From: HRBIN23 sp046294495
GTDB lineage: Bacteria; Chloroflexota; Dehalococcoidia; Lucifugimonadales; HRBIN23
Assembly: GCA_046294495.1 (NCBI GenBank)
Contig: JBKBKV010000002.1
Coordinates: forward strand, 1-64,000
Direction of reading: 5' to 3'
DNA length: 64,000 bases
This document shows positions 16,954 through 25,483 of this stretch, in pieces. The notes under the pieces were generated by a model. The model did not search any database, was not told the origin of the DNA, and saw only the letters and a list, made by a program, of their open reading frames with translations. Position 1 is the first letter of the stretch; each line of letters begins with the position of its first letter. The position numbers and the translations under genes were made by a program.

Positions 16954-18081
16954 ATGTCCAAAGTGTTCAACTGGCAGATAAACCGTGAGATGGACTATCC
17001 CTACCCGGCGGTCCCCCCCAAACGGCAGTTCGCCGCCGTTTTTGACACCAATAAGTGCATCGCCTGCCAGACCTGCACCTTCGCCTGCAAGAACGCCTGG
17101 ACGACGGGGCGGGGCCAGGAGTTGATGTGGTGGAACAATGTGGAGACCAAGCCCTGGGGCGGCTTCCCCCTTGCCTGGGATATGCGCCTCCTCTCCATGC
17201 TGGGGGCGCAGACTTGGGAGGGGAATACCTACACCGGCAAGACCATCTTTGAGGCGGCGCCATCGGGGCAGGTGGCTTTGGGTTTCCTCCCTGAAGACAT
17301 GGACTGGACAAGCCCCAACATCGGGGAGGACGAGACCAGCGGCATCGCCCAGCAGGGAATGCACTTTACCACCCCTCACCCCATTTGGCATTTTTACCTT
17401 CCCCGCATCTGCAATCACTGCTCTTACCCAGCCTGCCTGGCCGCTTGTCCCCGCAAGGCCATCTACAAGCGCCCGGAAGACGGCATCGTGCTGGTGGACC
17501 AGGAGCGGTGCCGTGGCTACCGGGAGTGTGTGCGGGCGTGCCCTTATAAGAAGGTCTTCTACAATACCGTTACCCGTATCTCAGAGAAGTGCATCGGGTG
17601 TTTCCCCCTGGTGGAGCAGGGGCGGCAGACCCAGTGCATTCTGAACTGCATCGGGCGCATCCGCATCAACGGGTGGATCCACCAGCCCAAAGAGGCCGAC
17701 CCCGAGAACCCCGTTGACTTCCTGGTGCACATCAAGAAGGTAGCCCTTCCCCTCTATCCCCAGTTCGGGCTTCAGATGAACATCTACTATGTCCCCCCCA
17801 TCCATGTGCCCCTGCCCTACCTCAAACAGATGTTCGGGCCGGGGGCGGAGCGAGCGGTGCAAACCTATCGCAACGCCCACAACGACCCTGAACTCCTGGG
17901 CATCTTTATGCTTATGGGCGCAACGGACCGCTGGATAGAGAAGTTTCGGGTGGCCGGGGGGTTCGCCTACGGCTACGACGCAAAGGGGGCGGAGATTGTG
18001 CGCGTGCCCATAAAAGAGCCGGTGTATGTGCGCCCCTTCTACGACGCCGAGCGGAAAGTATTCCGCCATAACATTACCTAG
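16954..18081 (+). CDS. nxrB: Nitrite oxidoreductase-type iron-sulfur subunit beta
   Basis: 375 residues, electron-transfer subunit. Four Cys clusters are visible: CIACQTCTFACKNAW near 33-47, CNHCSYPACLAACP near 153-166, CRGYRECVRACP near 186-197, and CIGC near 213-216 with later Cys. In the third cluster a Tyr replaces the second Cys, as expected for the [3Fe-4S] site. No own signal peptide, so it would be carried out with alpha by the Tat system. Wording such as MWWNNVETKPWGG, CPRKAIYKRPEDGIVLVD and HVPLPYLKQMFGPG is close to NxrB. Starts 36 bases after alpha with GGAGGCAGGGAG. Confidence 0.88.
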   Translation: MSKVFNWQINREMDYPYPAVPPKRQFAAVFDTNKCIACQTCTFACKNAWTTGRGQELMWWNNVETKPWGGFPLAWDMRLLSMLGAQTWEGNTYTGKTIFEAAPSGQVALGFLPEDMDWTSPNIGEDETSGIAQQGMHFTTPHPIWHFYLPRICNHCSYPACLAACPRKAIYKRPEDGIVLVDQERCRGYRECVRACPYKKVFYNTVTRISEKCIGCFPLVEQGRQTQCILNCIGRIRINGWIHQPKEADPENPVDFLVHIKKVALPLYPQFGLQMNIYYVPPIHVPLPYLKQMFGPGAERAVQTYRNAHNDPELLGIFMLMGATDRWIEKFRVAGGFAYGYDAKGAEIVRVPIKEPVYVRPFYDAERKVFRHNIT

Positions 18082-18091
18082 GGGGAATACC

Positions 18092-19170
18092 ATGCGCCAC
18101 AAAGCCACAGAGGTCCTGGCGCTTCTGGGCATCCTGGCGGCGGCGGCTGTGCTGGTAGCCAAGGGGGTGAGCCTGGCCGCGCCCCAGGCCCAACTTATCT
18201 CGGCCTATACCACCGAGCCTTTGCCTCTCACCGACCCCCTCTCACCTCTCTGGGGACAGGCCCCCGCTCTAGATGTGCCCCTTACACCACAGCAGACGGC
18301 TGTGCCTATGCTAGCAGCCGCCTCTGTCCCCTCGGTGCGGGTGCGCTCCCTCAACGACGGCCAGTGGATAGCCTTCCTTCTAGAGTGGGAGGATAAGACC
18401 CCCGACAGCCACGCCACTGCTCCTGACCAGTTCGCCGATGCCGCTGCCCTCCTGTTCCCCGTCGGCCAAGACATCTTGGTTATCTGCATGGGCGCTGCAG
18501 GACAGTTGTCCAACATCTGGCACTGGAAGGCCTCCTGGCAGCAGGATATAGACAAAGGCTTCCAGGACCTCCAGGCCACGTACCCCAACTTCTTCAAGGA
18601 CTACTATCCCTTTGTGGTAGGGAAGCCTCCCTACAAGGTGCCCACAGACTTCGCCAACTCGGACGCTCGCATCTATCTTGTGGGGTGGTCGGTGGGCAAT
18701 CCCCTCTCCCAACCTTTGCGTCTCACCCCAGTGGAGGACCTATCGGCGGAGGGGTTCGGCACCCTTACGACCCAACATAGCCAGGATGTGCTTGGGAGGG
18801 GAGTCTGGCAGGAGGGGCGTTGGCGCGTGGTCTTTGCCCGTCCCTTGCAAACGGCAGACACCGCGGATGTCCGCCTCATGCCAAAGAGGGAACTGCAGGT
18901 GGCCTTCGCTGTCTGGAACGGCTCCAACAAAGAGGTGGGTGCTAAGAAGCAGGTCTCCGGCCCGGTGGGGATGCTGGTGGCGGCGCCTTCAGCCCCACCC
19001 CCCCACTCCCTACCCCTGCCCCTGCACCAGAGCGCCCAGCCCCGCCCGCGCCGGCTCCAACAGGCATCGGAGGGGCCGAACTCCTCCTCTTCGTGCTGGG
19101 GGCGGTGGTGCTCACCGCTGTCGTGGTGGGGAGCCTCACCTTCTGGGCTGTTGCACGGCGGCGGGGATAG
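18092..19170 (+). pseudogene. Heme-binding gamma subunit (NxrC/EbdC-like) with an apparent frameshift
   Basis: The frame from ATG 18092 gives a signal anchor and a domain like the heme-b subunit of ethylbenzene dehydrogenase-type enzymes (ICMGAAGQLSNIWHWKA near 130-146, with the Met likely a heme ligand, and a Lys-rich segment NKEVGAKKQ near 280). At a C7 run (18998-19004) the sensible frame moves by one. In the -1 frame a Pro/Ala-rich linker leads to a membrane helix (ELLLFVLGAVVLTAVVVGSL) and ARRRG, stopping at TAG 19168-19170. In the unshifted frame the text turns to nonsense and runs into the next gene. Sequencing error, true mutation or recoding are all possible. Reassembled it is about 360 residues, periplasmic and C-terminally anchored. 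Confidence 0.7.
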
Positions 19171-19174
19171 GGCG

Positions 19175-19861
19175 ATGCAGGAGCCGACACTCGCACAGGG
19201 CAAAGGCACAACCATCGTCTTTCTGAGCAAGGCCACCTTCTGTTGGCTGTTATCCAGGGGATTGGCTTACCCTGGGGACGACCTGCGGGACCAGGGACGC
19301 CTAAGGGGATTTGCCCGCGGGCTTCTGAGGGCAGTAGAGGCCATGGACGCTGGCCCCGGCGTGCTGGCTGCAGCGCAAGGCCTGCAGGAGGCCCTAGAAA
19401 GCGCCCCCAAGACACCTCTGGGCCTGGACGAGGAGTACACCTACCTCTTTGAGCGGGGCCTGCGGTGCCCTCCCTATGGGAGCCGCTACACAGTGCATCA
19501 GGATCTGCGTTTGGGGCAGGAGATAGCCGATGTGGCCTCTCTTTACGCCCTCTTTGGCCTCCAAATCGGGTGTGGAGAGAAGGAACTGCCTGACCATGTT
19601 AGCGTGGAGTGGGAGTTCCTATCTTTCCTTTACGCCAAGGAGACATACGCTTTAGAGCACGGGTGGTCTGAGCGTGCCCAGGTATGCCAAGAGGTGCGCC
19701 GCTGTTTCCTGAACGAGCACCTAGGGCGATGGTTCCACGCCTTCGCCGAGCGGGTGCAGAAGTTTGGGCGCCACCCCTTCTACCCGGCCCTTGTGCGCGT
19801 GGGCACAGCCTTCCTGGACGCAGAGATCGCCACTCTGAGGTCGCCAGCGCAGGGAGAATAG
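19175..19861 (+). CDS. TorD-like molybdoenzyme chaperone
   Basis: 228 residues, all-helical composition, with the TorD/NarJ-family segment LGLDEEYTYLFERG and a later HVSVEWEFLSFLYAKE. Family knowledge: cytosolic chaperone that binds the Tat signal of the catalytic subunit and holds it for cofactor insertion. ATG at 19175 lies 4 bases after the stop of the repaired gamma reading. Because it shares frame with the N-terminal part of gamma, the two look like one 611-residue protein, which is an artefact of the frameshift. Confidence 0.8.
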   Translation: MQEPTLAQGKGTTIVFLSKATFCWLLSRGLAYPGDDLRDQGRLRGFARGLLRAVEAMDAGPGVLAAAQGLQEALESAPKTPLGLDEEYTYLFERGLRCPPYGSRYTVHQDLRLGQEIADVASLYALFGLQIGCGEKELPDHVSVEWEFLSFLYAKETYALEHGWSERAQVCQEVRRCFLNEHLGRWFHAFAERVQKFGRHPFYPALVRVGTAFLDAEIATLRSPAQGE

Positions 19862-19862
19862 A

Positions 19863-20831
19863 ATGGCCACCGGCCACCGCTACACCCTTGTAGCCTGGGT
19901 GCTTCTCGGTGCGGCCCTGGGCGAGTTCCTGGTGTTGCGCCTCTTGATGCGCATGGGCGCGTTGCTACCTGATGACCTTTCGGTGCGCCCCCTGTACACG
20001 GCCCTTGTGCTGGTGGGCGCTATCTTTTTGAACCTGGCCTACCTACTGGCTGTGGCAGTTGTGGGACGCCGTGCGTGGGGGCGTATGGCGCAGCGCCGCT
20101 GGGGAGATGTCTTAGGGGGCCTTCTCCTGGCATCTGGCGGTGGGGTTGCGCTTGCTGTTGCAATGGGCAGGATATTGGGCCTCTATTCCCTATGGCTGTT
20201 CTCAGCTCAAGTGGTCTTGCTTCCCCTTGCCCTGGCTTATTGTGCCTGGAGCGCCTCAGGGAATATTGCCTTAAGGGCGTGGATGTGGGGTGTGGTGGGC
20301 GTGGAGGTCCTTGGTGCTTATAGTGCCCTTGTGTCGCCCTTAGGTTTGTTGGGAAGGCCTTTGCCAGGGGCATCCCTGGCCGTGCAAGGGGCGGAGGGTA
20401 TGGTGCTCCTTTTGGCGGTAGGCGCGGCGTTCTGGCTTCGCCCGCGCTGGAACCCTGTTGCCCTCGCCGTGGCTGGTGGCGTTTGCACCCTTTTCCTGGG
20501 GATGGGCCTTTCCCGCCCCTGGACGGCATCCACCATAGCCATCTGGACGATGGGCACACCCCTTTCCACAGGGGTGCCCGTGTATGCCCTGGCAATGGGC
20601 GTGTTCGTCTACTGCCTTGCCGACGCCTTCGGGCGGGACGGGCGCAGTCTGGGTTTGGCGCTTCTGGCGCTCTCCGGCGTGCGTGTAGACATCCCCTATA
20701 TGGCAGCCCTCGCCCTGGCTGGGGCAGCCCTTATGGCTTGGCCTTCGCTACAACCTGCTCCTGTGGTCATTGAAGCGCAAAAGACCCTCGTAACGGGGGC
20801 ACAAGGGGCGCGAACCTCTTCCTCCCGTTAG
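19863..20831 (+). CDS. Polytopic membrane protein of the molybdoenzyme operon
   Basis: 322 residues, about nine or ten hydrophobic segments, no family recognised. The start overlaps the end of the torD-like gene closely (stop at 19859-19861, ATG at 19863). By position it could be the membrane partner that exchanges electrons between the periplasmic Fe-S/heme subunits and the quinone pool. Few His are available as heme ligands, so a cytochrome b role is not obvious. Function is open. Confidence 0.75.
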   Translation: MATGHRYTLVAWVLLGAALGEFLVLRLLMRMGALLPDDLSVRPLYTALVLVGAIFLNLAYLLAVAVVGRRAWGRMAQRRWGDVLGGLLLASGGGVALAVAMGRILGLYSLWLFSAQVVLLPLALAYCAWSASGNIALRAWMWGVVGVEVLGAYSALVSPLGLLGRPLPGASLAVQGAEGMVLLLAVGAAFWLRPRWNPVALAVAGGVCTLFLGMGLSRPWTASTIAIWTMGTPLSTGVPVYALAMGVFVYCLADAFGRDGRSLGLALLALSGVRVDIPYMAALALAGAALMAWPSLQPAPVVIEAQKTLVTGAQGARTSSSR

Positions 20832-20930
20832 CCTCCACCGCGGGGTTATTAGCCCTTTCCCTTCTGGCGGGGGTGCGGCCAAGAAGTTCATTCGCTGGGG
20901 GCATTCTCCCCATCATTGCTCTTCAATGGC

Positions 20931-21089
20931 ATGGGGCTTGTGTATGGGGTAGTGGGCACAACTTTCTTCACCGATTGCGTTGCCTGCCAGGGGGTTTCTG
21001 CCCTATCCGGGGCAGTGGCAATGGGGCTAGTGGTGCTTTCAGCGCTGACTATGACAGTAGGGAACCTTGGGGCCCTCGCTCAGCTATGA
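20931..21089 (+). CDS. Possible short membrane ORF or gene remnant
   Basis: 52 residues from ATG 20931 with a hydrophobic C-terminal half (SGAVAMGLVVLSALTMTVG). There is no ribosome site. A different frame just upstream (about 20823-20930) also reads as hydrophobic (PLASTAGLLALSLLAGV), so the stretch may be the decayed end of a membrane gene rather than a real short gene. The remainder of 20832-21134 shows nothing else. Confidence 0.2.
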   Translation: MGLVYGVVGTTFFTDCVACQGVSALSGAVAMGLVVLSALTMTVGNLGALAQL

Positions 21090-21134
21090 AGCGCCTAATG
21101 GCCAACTCCAGCATAGGACAGGTGGGTGTCTGTT

Positions 21135-21211
21135 TGGTGGCGCATGCGGGATTCGAACCCGCGGTCTCCACCTTGAGAGGGTGGCGTCCTGGGCCGCTAG
21201 ACGAATGCGCC
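21135..21211 (-). tRNA. tRNA-Glu (CTC)
   Basis: Cloverleaf on the minus strand: acceptor GGCGCAT/ATGCGCC, anticodon loop CTCTCAA with anticodon CTC, T-arm GCGGG-TTCGAAT-CCCGC. The 3' CCA is encoded (21135-21137). It lies between the molybdoenzyme and hopanoid operons and points opposite to both. Confidence 0.95.
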
Positions 21212-21302
21212 ACAAGGCCCAGACAGGTGCCTTAACCACCTTTTCTATAGTAGCGTGAAGATACCCCTTTGGCAAGGGCCTCGGCTGTGTCCCTCAGACC
21301 AC

Positions 21303-21331
21303 TTGACAGCATCGTTATCCGATGCTAGCAT
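21303..21331 (+). promoter_or_regulatory. Promoter of the hopanoid operon
   Basis: Perfect TTGACA (21303-21308), a 17-base spacer and TAGCAT (21326-21331). Predicted leader about 40 bases to the ATG at 21378. Confidence 0.65.
21308..21326. promoter_or_regulatory. 19-base palindrome filling the promoter spacer
   Basis: AGCATCG-TTATC-CGATGCT, 7-base perfect arms. The last base of the -35 and the first base of the -10 are the outer pair. A protein bound here would cover or twist the promoter, as repressors or MerR-type activators do. Confidence 0.55.
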
Positions 21332-21377
21332 AACCCCCAAACAGACCTCCCCGCCTCTATGCAGACATAGGGAGAGC

Positions 21378-22427
21378 ATGCCTTTGGCTGGCGCTGAGGT
21401 GAAGCCCAAAGTGCCCCGCCTTCTAGGGGCTTACCAGGAGACCCTGGGGCCCGCCCTCCGTGAGGCCCTCAGCGGGGCAGACGCTGACCTGCTGTTGCCG
21501 CTGCACTACCATATGGGGTGGGTAGACTCCCGGGGAAATCCTACCGCAGCCGAGCAGGGCAAAGCCCTGCGCCCTACGCTTTGCCTTTTCGCCTGCGAGG
21601 CGGTTGGGGCACCCCCCGAGCGGGCACTACCAGCAGCCGTTGCCTTGGAGTGTATCCATAACTTCTCCCTCATTCACGACGACATACAGGACGGCGACAC
21701 TGAGCGCCGCCATCGCCCTACGGTGTGGGCGCTATGGGGGGTAAGTAAGGCCCTCACGGCAGGCAACGCCTTGCGGACGCTGGCCGACCTGGCCATCCAT
21801 CGTTTACACTGGAACGGTGTGCCTCCCCAGACTGTCCTGGAGGCCTCCCGCGTGCTGACCACAAGTTATCTGGAGATGATAGAGGGCCAGACCCTGGACT
21901 TGAGTTACGAGAAACGCCTGGACATTACTGTCAACGACTACCTGTATATGGTGTCCAAGAAGACCGCAGCCCTTCTGGGCGCCTCCTTGCACCTGGGGGC
22001 ATTGCTGGGGGGTGCACCACCGGAGAAGGTGCACGCCCTCCGCCGCGCGGGGCATCTGCTGGGTCTGGGTTTCCAGGTGCAGGACGATGTGTTGGGCATT
22101 TGGGGTGAAACGGCCCTTACGGGAAAAGCCGTGGGAGCGGACATCTTGCGCCGTAAGAAGTCTTTCCCCATAGTCTACGCCCTGGAGCACGCCCCCAGCC
22201 ACCTGGCTAGCCGTCTGCGGGCTTGCTACCAGAAGCACACCCTTGGCCCTTCGGAGGTGGCGGAGGTGCTGGGGGTGCTAGAGGCGGTGGATGCCCGTCG
22301 CCACGCCCAGCAGGCTGCCGAAGCCTTTTGCGTGGAGGCGTTGGCAACTGTTCATCCCCTGCTACCGCTCTGGGCCTCCGACGCTTTGGAGGAACTCGCC
22401 CATTTCATCGTTTACCGTCAGCAATAG
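21378..22427 (+). CDS. Polyprenyl (farnesyl/geranylgeranyl) diphosphate synthase
   Basis: 349 residues, trans-prenyl transferase that condenses isopentenyl diphosphate with allylic substrates. First Asp-rich motif IHDDIQDGDTERRHR (about 95-109). The second is QVQDDVLGIWGE (about 233-244), DDxxG rather than DDxxD, common in a bacterial subgroup. GKAVGADILRRKKSFP gives the basic contact. The ATG at 21378 has GGAGAG upstream; an upstream in-frame ATG lies before the predicted transcription start. As first gene of the hopanoid operon it probably makes the C15 precursor for squalene. Confidence 0.88.
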   Translation: MPLAGAEVKPKVPRLLGAYQETLGPALREALSGADADLLLPLHYHMGWVDSRGNPTAAEQGKALRPTLCLFACEAVGAPPERALPAAVALECIHNFSLIHDDIQDGDTERRHRPTVWALWGVSKALTAGNALRTLADLAIHRLHWNGVPPQTVLEASRVLTTSYLEMIEGQTLDLSYEKRLDITVNDYLYMVSKKTAALLGASLHLGALLGGAPPEKVHALRRAGHLLGLGFQVQDDVLGIWGETALTGKAVGADILRRKKSFPIVYALEHAPSHLASRLRACYQKHTLGPSEVAEVLGVLEAVDARRHAQQAAEAFCVEALATVHPLLPLWASDALEELAHFIVYRQQ

Positions 22428-22440
22428 GGGGAGGGTAACT

Positions 22441-23670
22441 ATGGCCACAACAGCACGGGCGGCTCCTGCTAAACCCTTGCCCAAGCTCAACACCGCAGCG
22501 GAGGCCCTGCGCCTTTTCCGCCCGGAGCATCCTGTCCGTCCCAAGCGGCCTGCGCAACTGGGCATCCGCCTCTTCTCCTACATTATCGCCCAGCGTATGA
22601 AAGGGCGCAGGCGCTTCCCCTTGGTAACTATGCTGGAGCCTTTGGAGGCCTGCAACCTCACGTGCGAAGGGTGTGGGCGCATCCGAGAGTATGAGCCGGT
22701 GCTCCATCGTATGCTGACCCTGGAGGAGTGTCTGCAAGCGGTGGAGGCCTCTGGCGCCCCCATCGTCTCCATCGCTGGGGGTGAGCCTACTATGTATCCT
22801 CACCTCCCCGAACTTCTAGCCGAACTGGTGCGTCGCAAGTATTTTGTATTCTGCTGCACCAACGGTATCCTGCTGGAAAAGGTTATGCAAAAGGTGCCCC
22901 CGTCCAAATACCTGTGCTGGGTTATCCACCTGGATGGCATGGAGGAGCAACACGACCGCTCGGTGGCCCGAAAGGGGGTGTGGCGGGTAGCCATGCGGGC
23001 GTCTANNNNNNNNNNNNNNNNNNNNNNNNNNNNNNNNNNNNNNNNNNNNNNNNNNNNNNNNNNNNNNNNNNNNNNNNNNNNNNNNNNNNNNNNNNNNNNN
23101 NNNAAGAAGGCCCTGGAACTGGGCTATAGGGTGTGCTGCAATACCACTATATTCAAGGGGAGCAACGCCGATGACCTCTACGAGTTGTTTGAGACCGTTA
23201 CCCAGATGGGGTTTGAGGGCATTATGCTCTCGGCGGGCTACGATTTCCAGATGGTGCCTAACCAGGAGGTCTTCCTAAAGCGCCAGGAGTCTATTGAGGT
23301 GTTCCGGCGCATTCTGGCTCCAGACAAGGTGCGCCGGTTTCGCTTTTATAACAACCCCCTCTATCTGCAGTTCCTTAGAGGGGAGAAATGGTATCAGTGC
23401 ACCGCCTGGTCTAACCCCACCTACACTATTATAGGGTGGCGCAAGCCCTGTTACCCTCTGGCCGACAGCCATACGCAGGATGTGCGGGAGTTGTTCAGCG
23501 AAAGCCTCTGGGAGAGGTATGGGGTAGGGAAAGACCCCCGGTGTGCCAACTGTATGATGCACTGTGGGTTTGAGTCGGCCACTATTTTCGGGGCGTTGCG
23601 AAACCCTCGCGACTTGGTGGCTATGGTGGGGGGTATCCTGGTGAACCGTAGCGGGATAGGAGCCAGTTAG
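22441..23670 (+). CDS. hpnH: Adenosyl-hopene synthase HpnH (radical SAM), interrupted by an N-run
   Basis: About 409 residues with about 33 hidden by the gap. Radical SAM motif CNLTCEGC near 72-79, then GGEPTMYPHLPEL and CCTNGILL. Family knowledge: HpnH adds the 5'-deoxyadenosyl radical to diploptene, giving adenosylhopane. The C-terminal Cys cluster (CANCMMHCGFE) is typical. Reading frame is open and sensible on both sides of the gap. It lies 13 bases after the prenyl synthase. Confidence 0.92.
   Translation: MATTARAAPAKPLPKLNTAAEALRLFRPEHPVRPKRPAQLGIRLFSYIIAQRMKGRRRFPLVTMLEPLEACNLTCEGCGRIREYEPVLHRMLTLEECLQAVEASGAPIVSIAGGEPTMYPHLPELLAELVRRKYFVFCCTNGILLEKVMQKVPPSKYLCWVIHLDGMEEQHDRSVARKGVWRVAMRASXXXXXXXXXXXXXXXXXXXXXXXXXXXXXXXXXKKALELGYRVCCNTTIFKGSNADDLYELFETVTQMGFEGIMLSAGYDFQMVPNQEVFLKRQESIEVFRRILAPDKVRRFRFYNNPLYLQFLRGEKWYQCTAWSNPTYTIIGWRKPCYPLADSHTQDVRELFSESLWERYGVGKDPRCANCMMHCGFESATIFGALRNPRDLVAMVGGILVNRSGIGAS
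23006..23103. other. Run of 98 undetermined bases inside hpnH
   Basis: 98 N. Coding on either side stays in one frame, so the estimated size is compatible with an intact hpnH. Confidence 0.95.
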
Positions 23671-23671
23671 T

Positions 23672-24427
23672 ATGCTGGCGGTCGTCTCGGCACTGGAGAC
23701 GGAGATACGCAGGGTGCTGGACCTTTTGCCCCATTGGGAACAATGGGAGGAAGGGGAGGTGCAGTTCTACCGTTCTCCTGAACACCGGCTCCTGCTTTGC
23801 CTATCCGGCATGGGGCGCAGTGGCGTGGAGCCAGCCATTAGGGCATTGGTCAGGCATCGTCCTAGGCTGCTGGTGTCCACCGGTTTTGTGGCTGCCCTTG
23901 AGGAGGGCCTGCGCCCAGGTGTGCTGGTGGCTCCAGAGCAGGTTTACCTTCTAGAAGCCGGAGGAGGCGGGGTAATAAGGGTGGGGCCAGCCCTGGAGGT
24001 GGATGCCCTTTGGCTGGCCTTCTGCCAGCACGCCCTAGGATCGTCCTTACGGGTTGTGCCTGGAGCCATAACAGTGGAACAGGTGCTGGTCGCCCCCCAA
24101 GAGAAGCGCCGGCTTGGTCTGGCAACTCACGCCGCCATAGCCGATATGGAGAGTTACTGGGTGGGGCTGGTTGCTCGGGCCGCTGGCATCCCCTTTGTAG
24201 TGGTGCGTGTCGTAGTAGACACTGTCCATCACACCCTGCCACCATTCCTAAAGGGGTATAAAGGGGGTTCTTTGGAGCGGGCGGTCTTGCGATGGGCATT
24301 GACCCGGCCTGGATGGTGGCCCCGCCTGTGGAGGTTACGGGAAGCGGTGGCCCGCGCCCAGAATAGACTGGGGAGGGGCATCCTCGCCCTGGCAGCCGCC
24401 TGGGAGGCTCAGCGGGAAGCCGCATAA
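23672..24427 (+). CDS. hpnG: Hopanoid-associated nucleosidase/phosphorylase HpnG
   Basis: 251 residues of the purine nucleoside phosphorylase/MTA-nucleosidase fold: VSALETE at the N-terminus, GMGRSGVEPAIRAL, STGFVAALEEGLRPGVLV, and ADMESYWV near 160-167 with the conserved Met-Glu of the sugar site. Family knowledge: removes adenine from adenosylhopane to give ribosylhopane or its phosphate. It starts one base after the hpnH stop, consistent with consecutive reactions. Confidence 0.88.
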   Translation: MLAVVSALETEIRRVLDLLPHWEQWEEGEVQFYRSPEHRLLLCLSGMGRSGVEPAIRALVRHRPRLLVSTGFVAALEEGLRPGVLVAPEQVYLLEAGGGGVIRVGPALEVDALWLAFCQHALGSSLRVVPGAITVEQVLVAPQEKRRLGLATHAAIADMESYWVGLVARAAGIPFVVVRVVVDTVHHTLPPFLKGYKGGSLERAVLRWALTRPGWWPRLWRLREAVARAQNRLGRGILALAAAWEAQREAA

Positions 24428-24442
24428 GGGGATGAAGCGCTT

Positions 24443-25483
24443 ATGCCTAAGGCCTTGGTAACCGGTGCCTCGGGCTTCGTGGGTAGCAACCTGGTGCGCA
24501 CCCTGCTTCAGGCCGGATGGGAGGTGCGCGCCTTGGTGCGCCCCTCCAGCAACCTCCTGGCTCTGGACGGTCTCCCCGTGGAGCTAACCCTGGGCGACCT
24601 CACAGACCCGGCAAGCCTGGTCAGGGCTGTGGACAGTGTGGACGCTGTTTTTCATGTCGCGGCCCTGAACGCTTTCTGGGCGCGCGACATGGAGGACTTC
24701 TTCCGCATAAATGTAGAGGGCACGCGGGCCATATGCCAAGCCGCTTTACGCGCCGGGGTGCATCGGGTTGTCTACACTAGCACCTGGGCGGTTTTTGGAA
24801 CGCCCCCCCGAGGCCAGACCATAACTGAACTCACTCCCACGGACCCCCGCCGTCTCACTGGCCCCTACCGCCTTACCAAATACCTCGCCGAGCGGGAGGC
24901 CATGTCGTTTGTGGCCCAGGGGTTGGACCTGGTGGTGGTAAACCCCACTGTGCCTGTGGGCCCGTGGGATGTGAAGCCCACCCCAACGGGGCGCATCGTC
25001 CTGGATTTCCTGCTGGGGCGTATCCCAGCCTATGTGCACACCACATTGAACCTCATCGCCGTGGAGGATGTAGCGATGGGCCATCTGCTAGCCTATCAGA
25101 AGGGGCGCACTGGCCAGCGCTACCTCCTGGGCCACCGCAACCTGACCCTCAGACAGATTCTGGACACCCTGGCCTCTATTACCGGGAGGAAGGCCCCGCG
25201 CCTGCGCATACCCATACCATTGGCTATGGTGGCTGCATATGTTGACCACTTCCTGGAAGGGAGCCTCTTACGGCGGGAGCCGCACCTGCCCCTTGAGGGT
25301 GTCCTCCACGCTCGGGAGTGGCGCATTGCCGACTGTGGCAAGGCGGTGCGGGAACTGGGGATTCCCCAAACCTCGGTAGAGGAGGCCCTGGAGCGGGCCG
25401 TCCGTTGGTTCGTGGAGCGCGGATATGTGCCTCGGCAGAAGGTGCCCCTGCCAGCAGACCCATCGGTACCGGTGAAGCCATGA
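24443..25483 (+). CDS. hpnA: Hopanoid-associated sugar epimerase HpnA (extended SDR)
   Basis: 346 residues, NAD(P)-binding GASGFVGSNLVR near 8-19, STWAVFG strand with the catalytic Ser/Thr, and YRLTK (about 133-137) giving the Tyr-x3-Lys pair. TVPVGPWDVKPTPTGRI is characteristic of HpnA. Expected to act on the side chain of bacteriohopanepolyols, though its reaction is not settled. It ends in an ATGA overlap with shc. Confidence 0.88.
   Translation: MPKALVTGASGFVGSNLVRTLLQAGWEVRALVRPSSNLLALDGLPVELTLGDLTDPASLVRAVDSVDAVFHVAALNAFWARDMEDFFRINVEGTRAICQAALRAGVHRVVYTSTWAVFGTPPRGQTITELTPTDPRRLTGPYRLTKYLAEREAMSFVAQGLDLVVVNPTVPVGPWDVKPTPTGRIVLDFLLGRIPAYVHTTLNLIAVEDVAMGHLLAYQKGRTGQRYLLGHRNLTLRQILDTLASITGRKAPRLRIPIPLAMVAAYVDHFLEGSLLRREPHLPLEGVLHAREWRIADCGKAVRELGIPQTSVEEALERAVRWFVERGYVPRQKVPLPADPSVPVKP

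Noticed and set aside
18026..19861. A single 611-residue protein joining the gamma subunit to the TorD-like chaperone
   Set aside because: The middle is low-quality translation, while another frame gives a clear membrane anchor and a stop 4 bases before the chaperone ATG. The fusion is a result of the frameshift.
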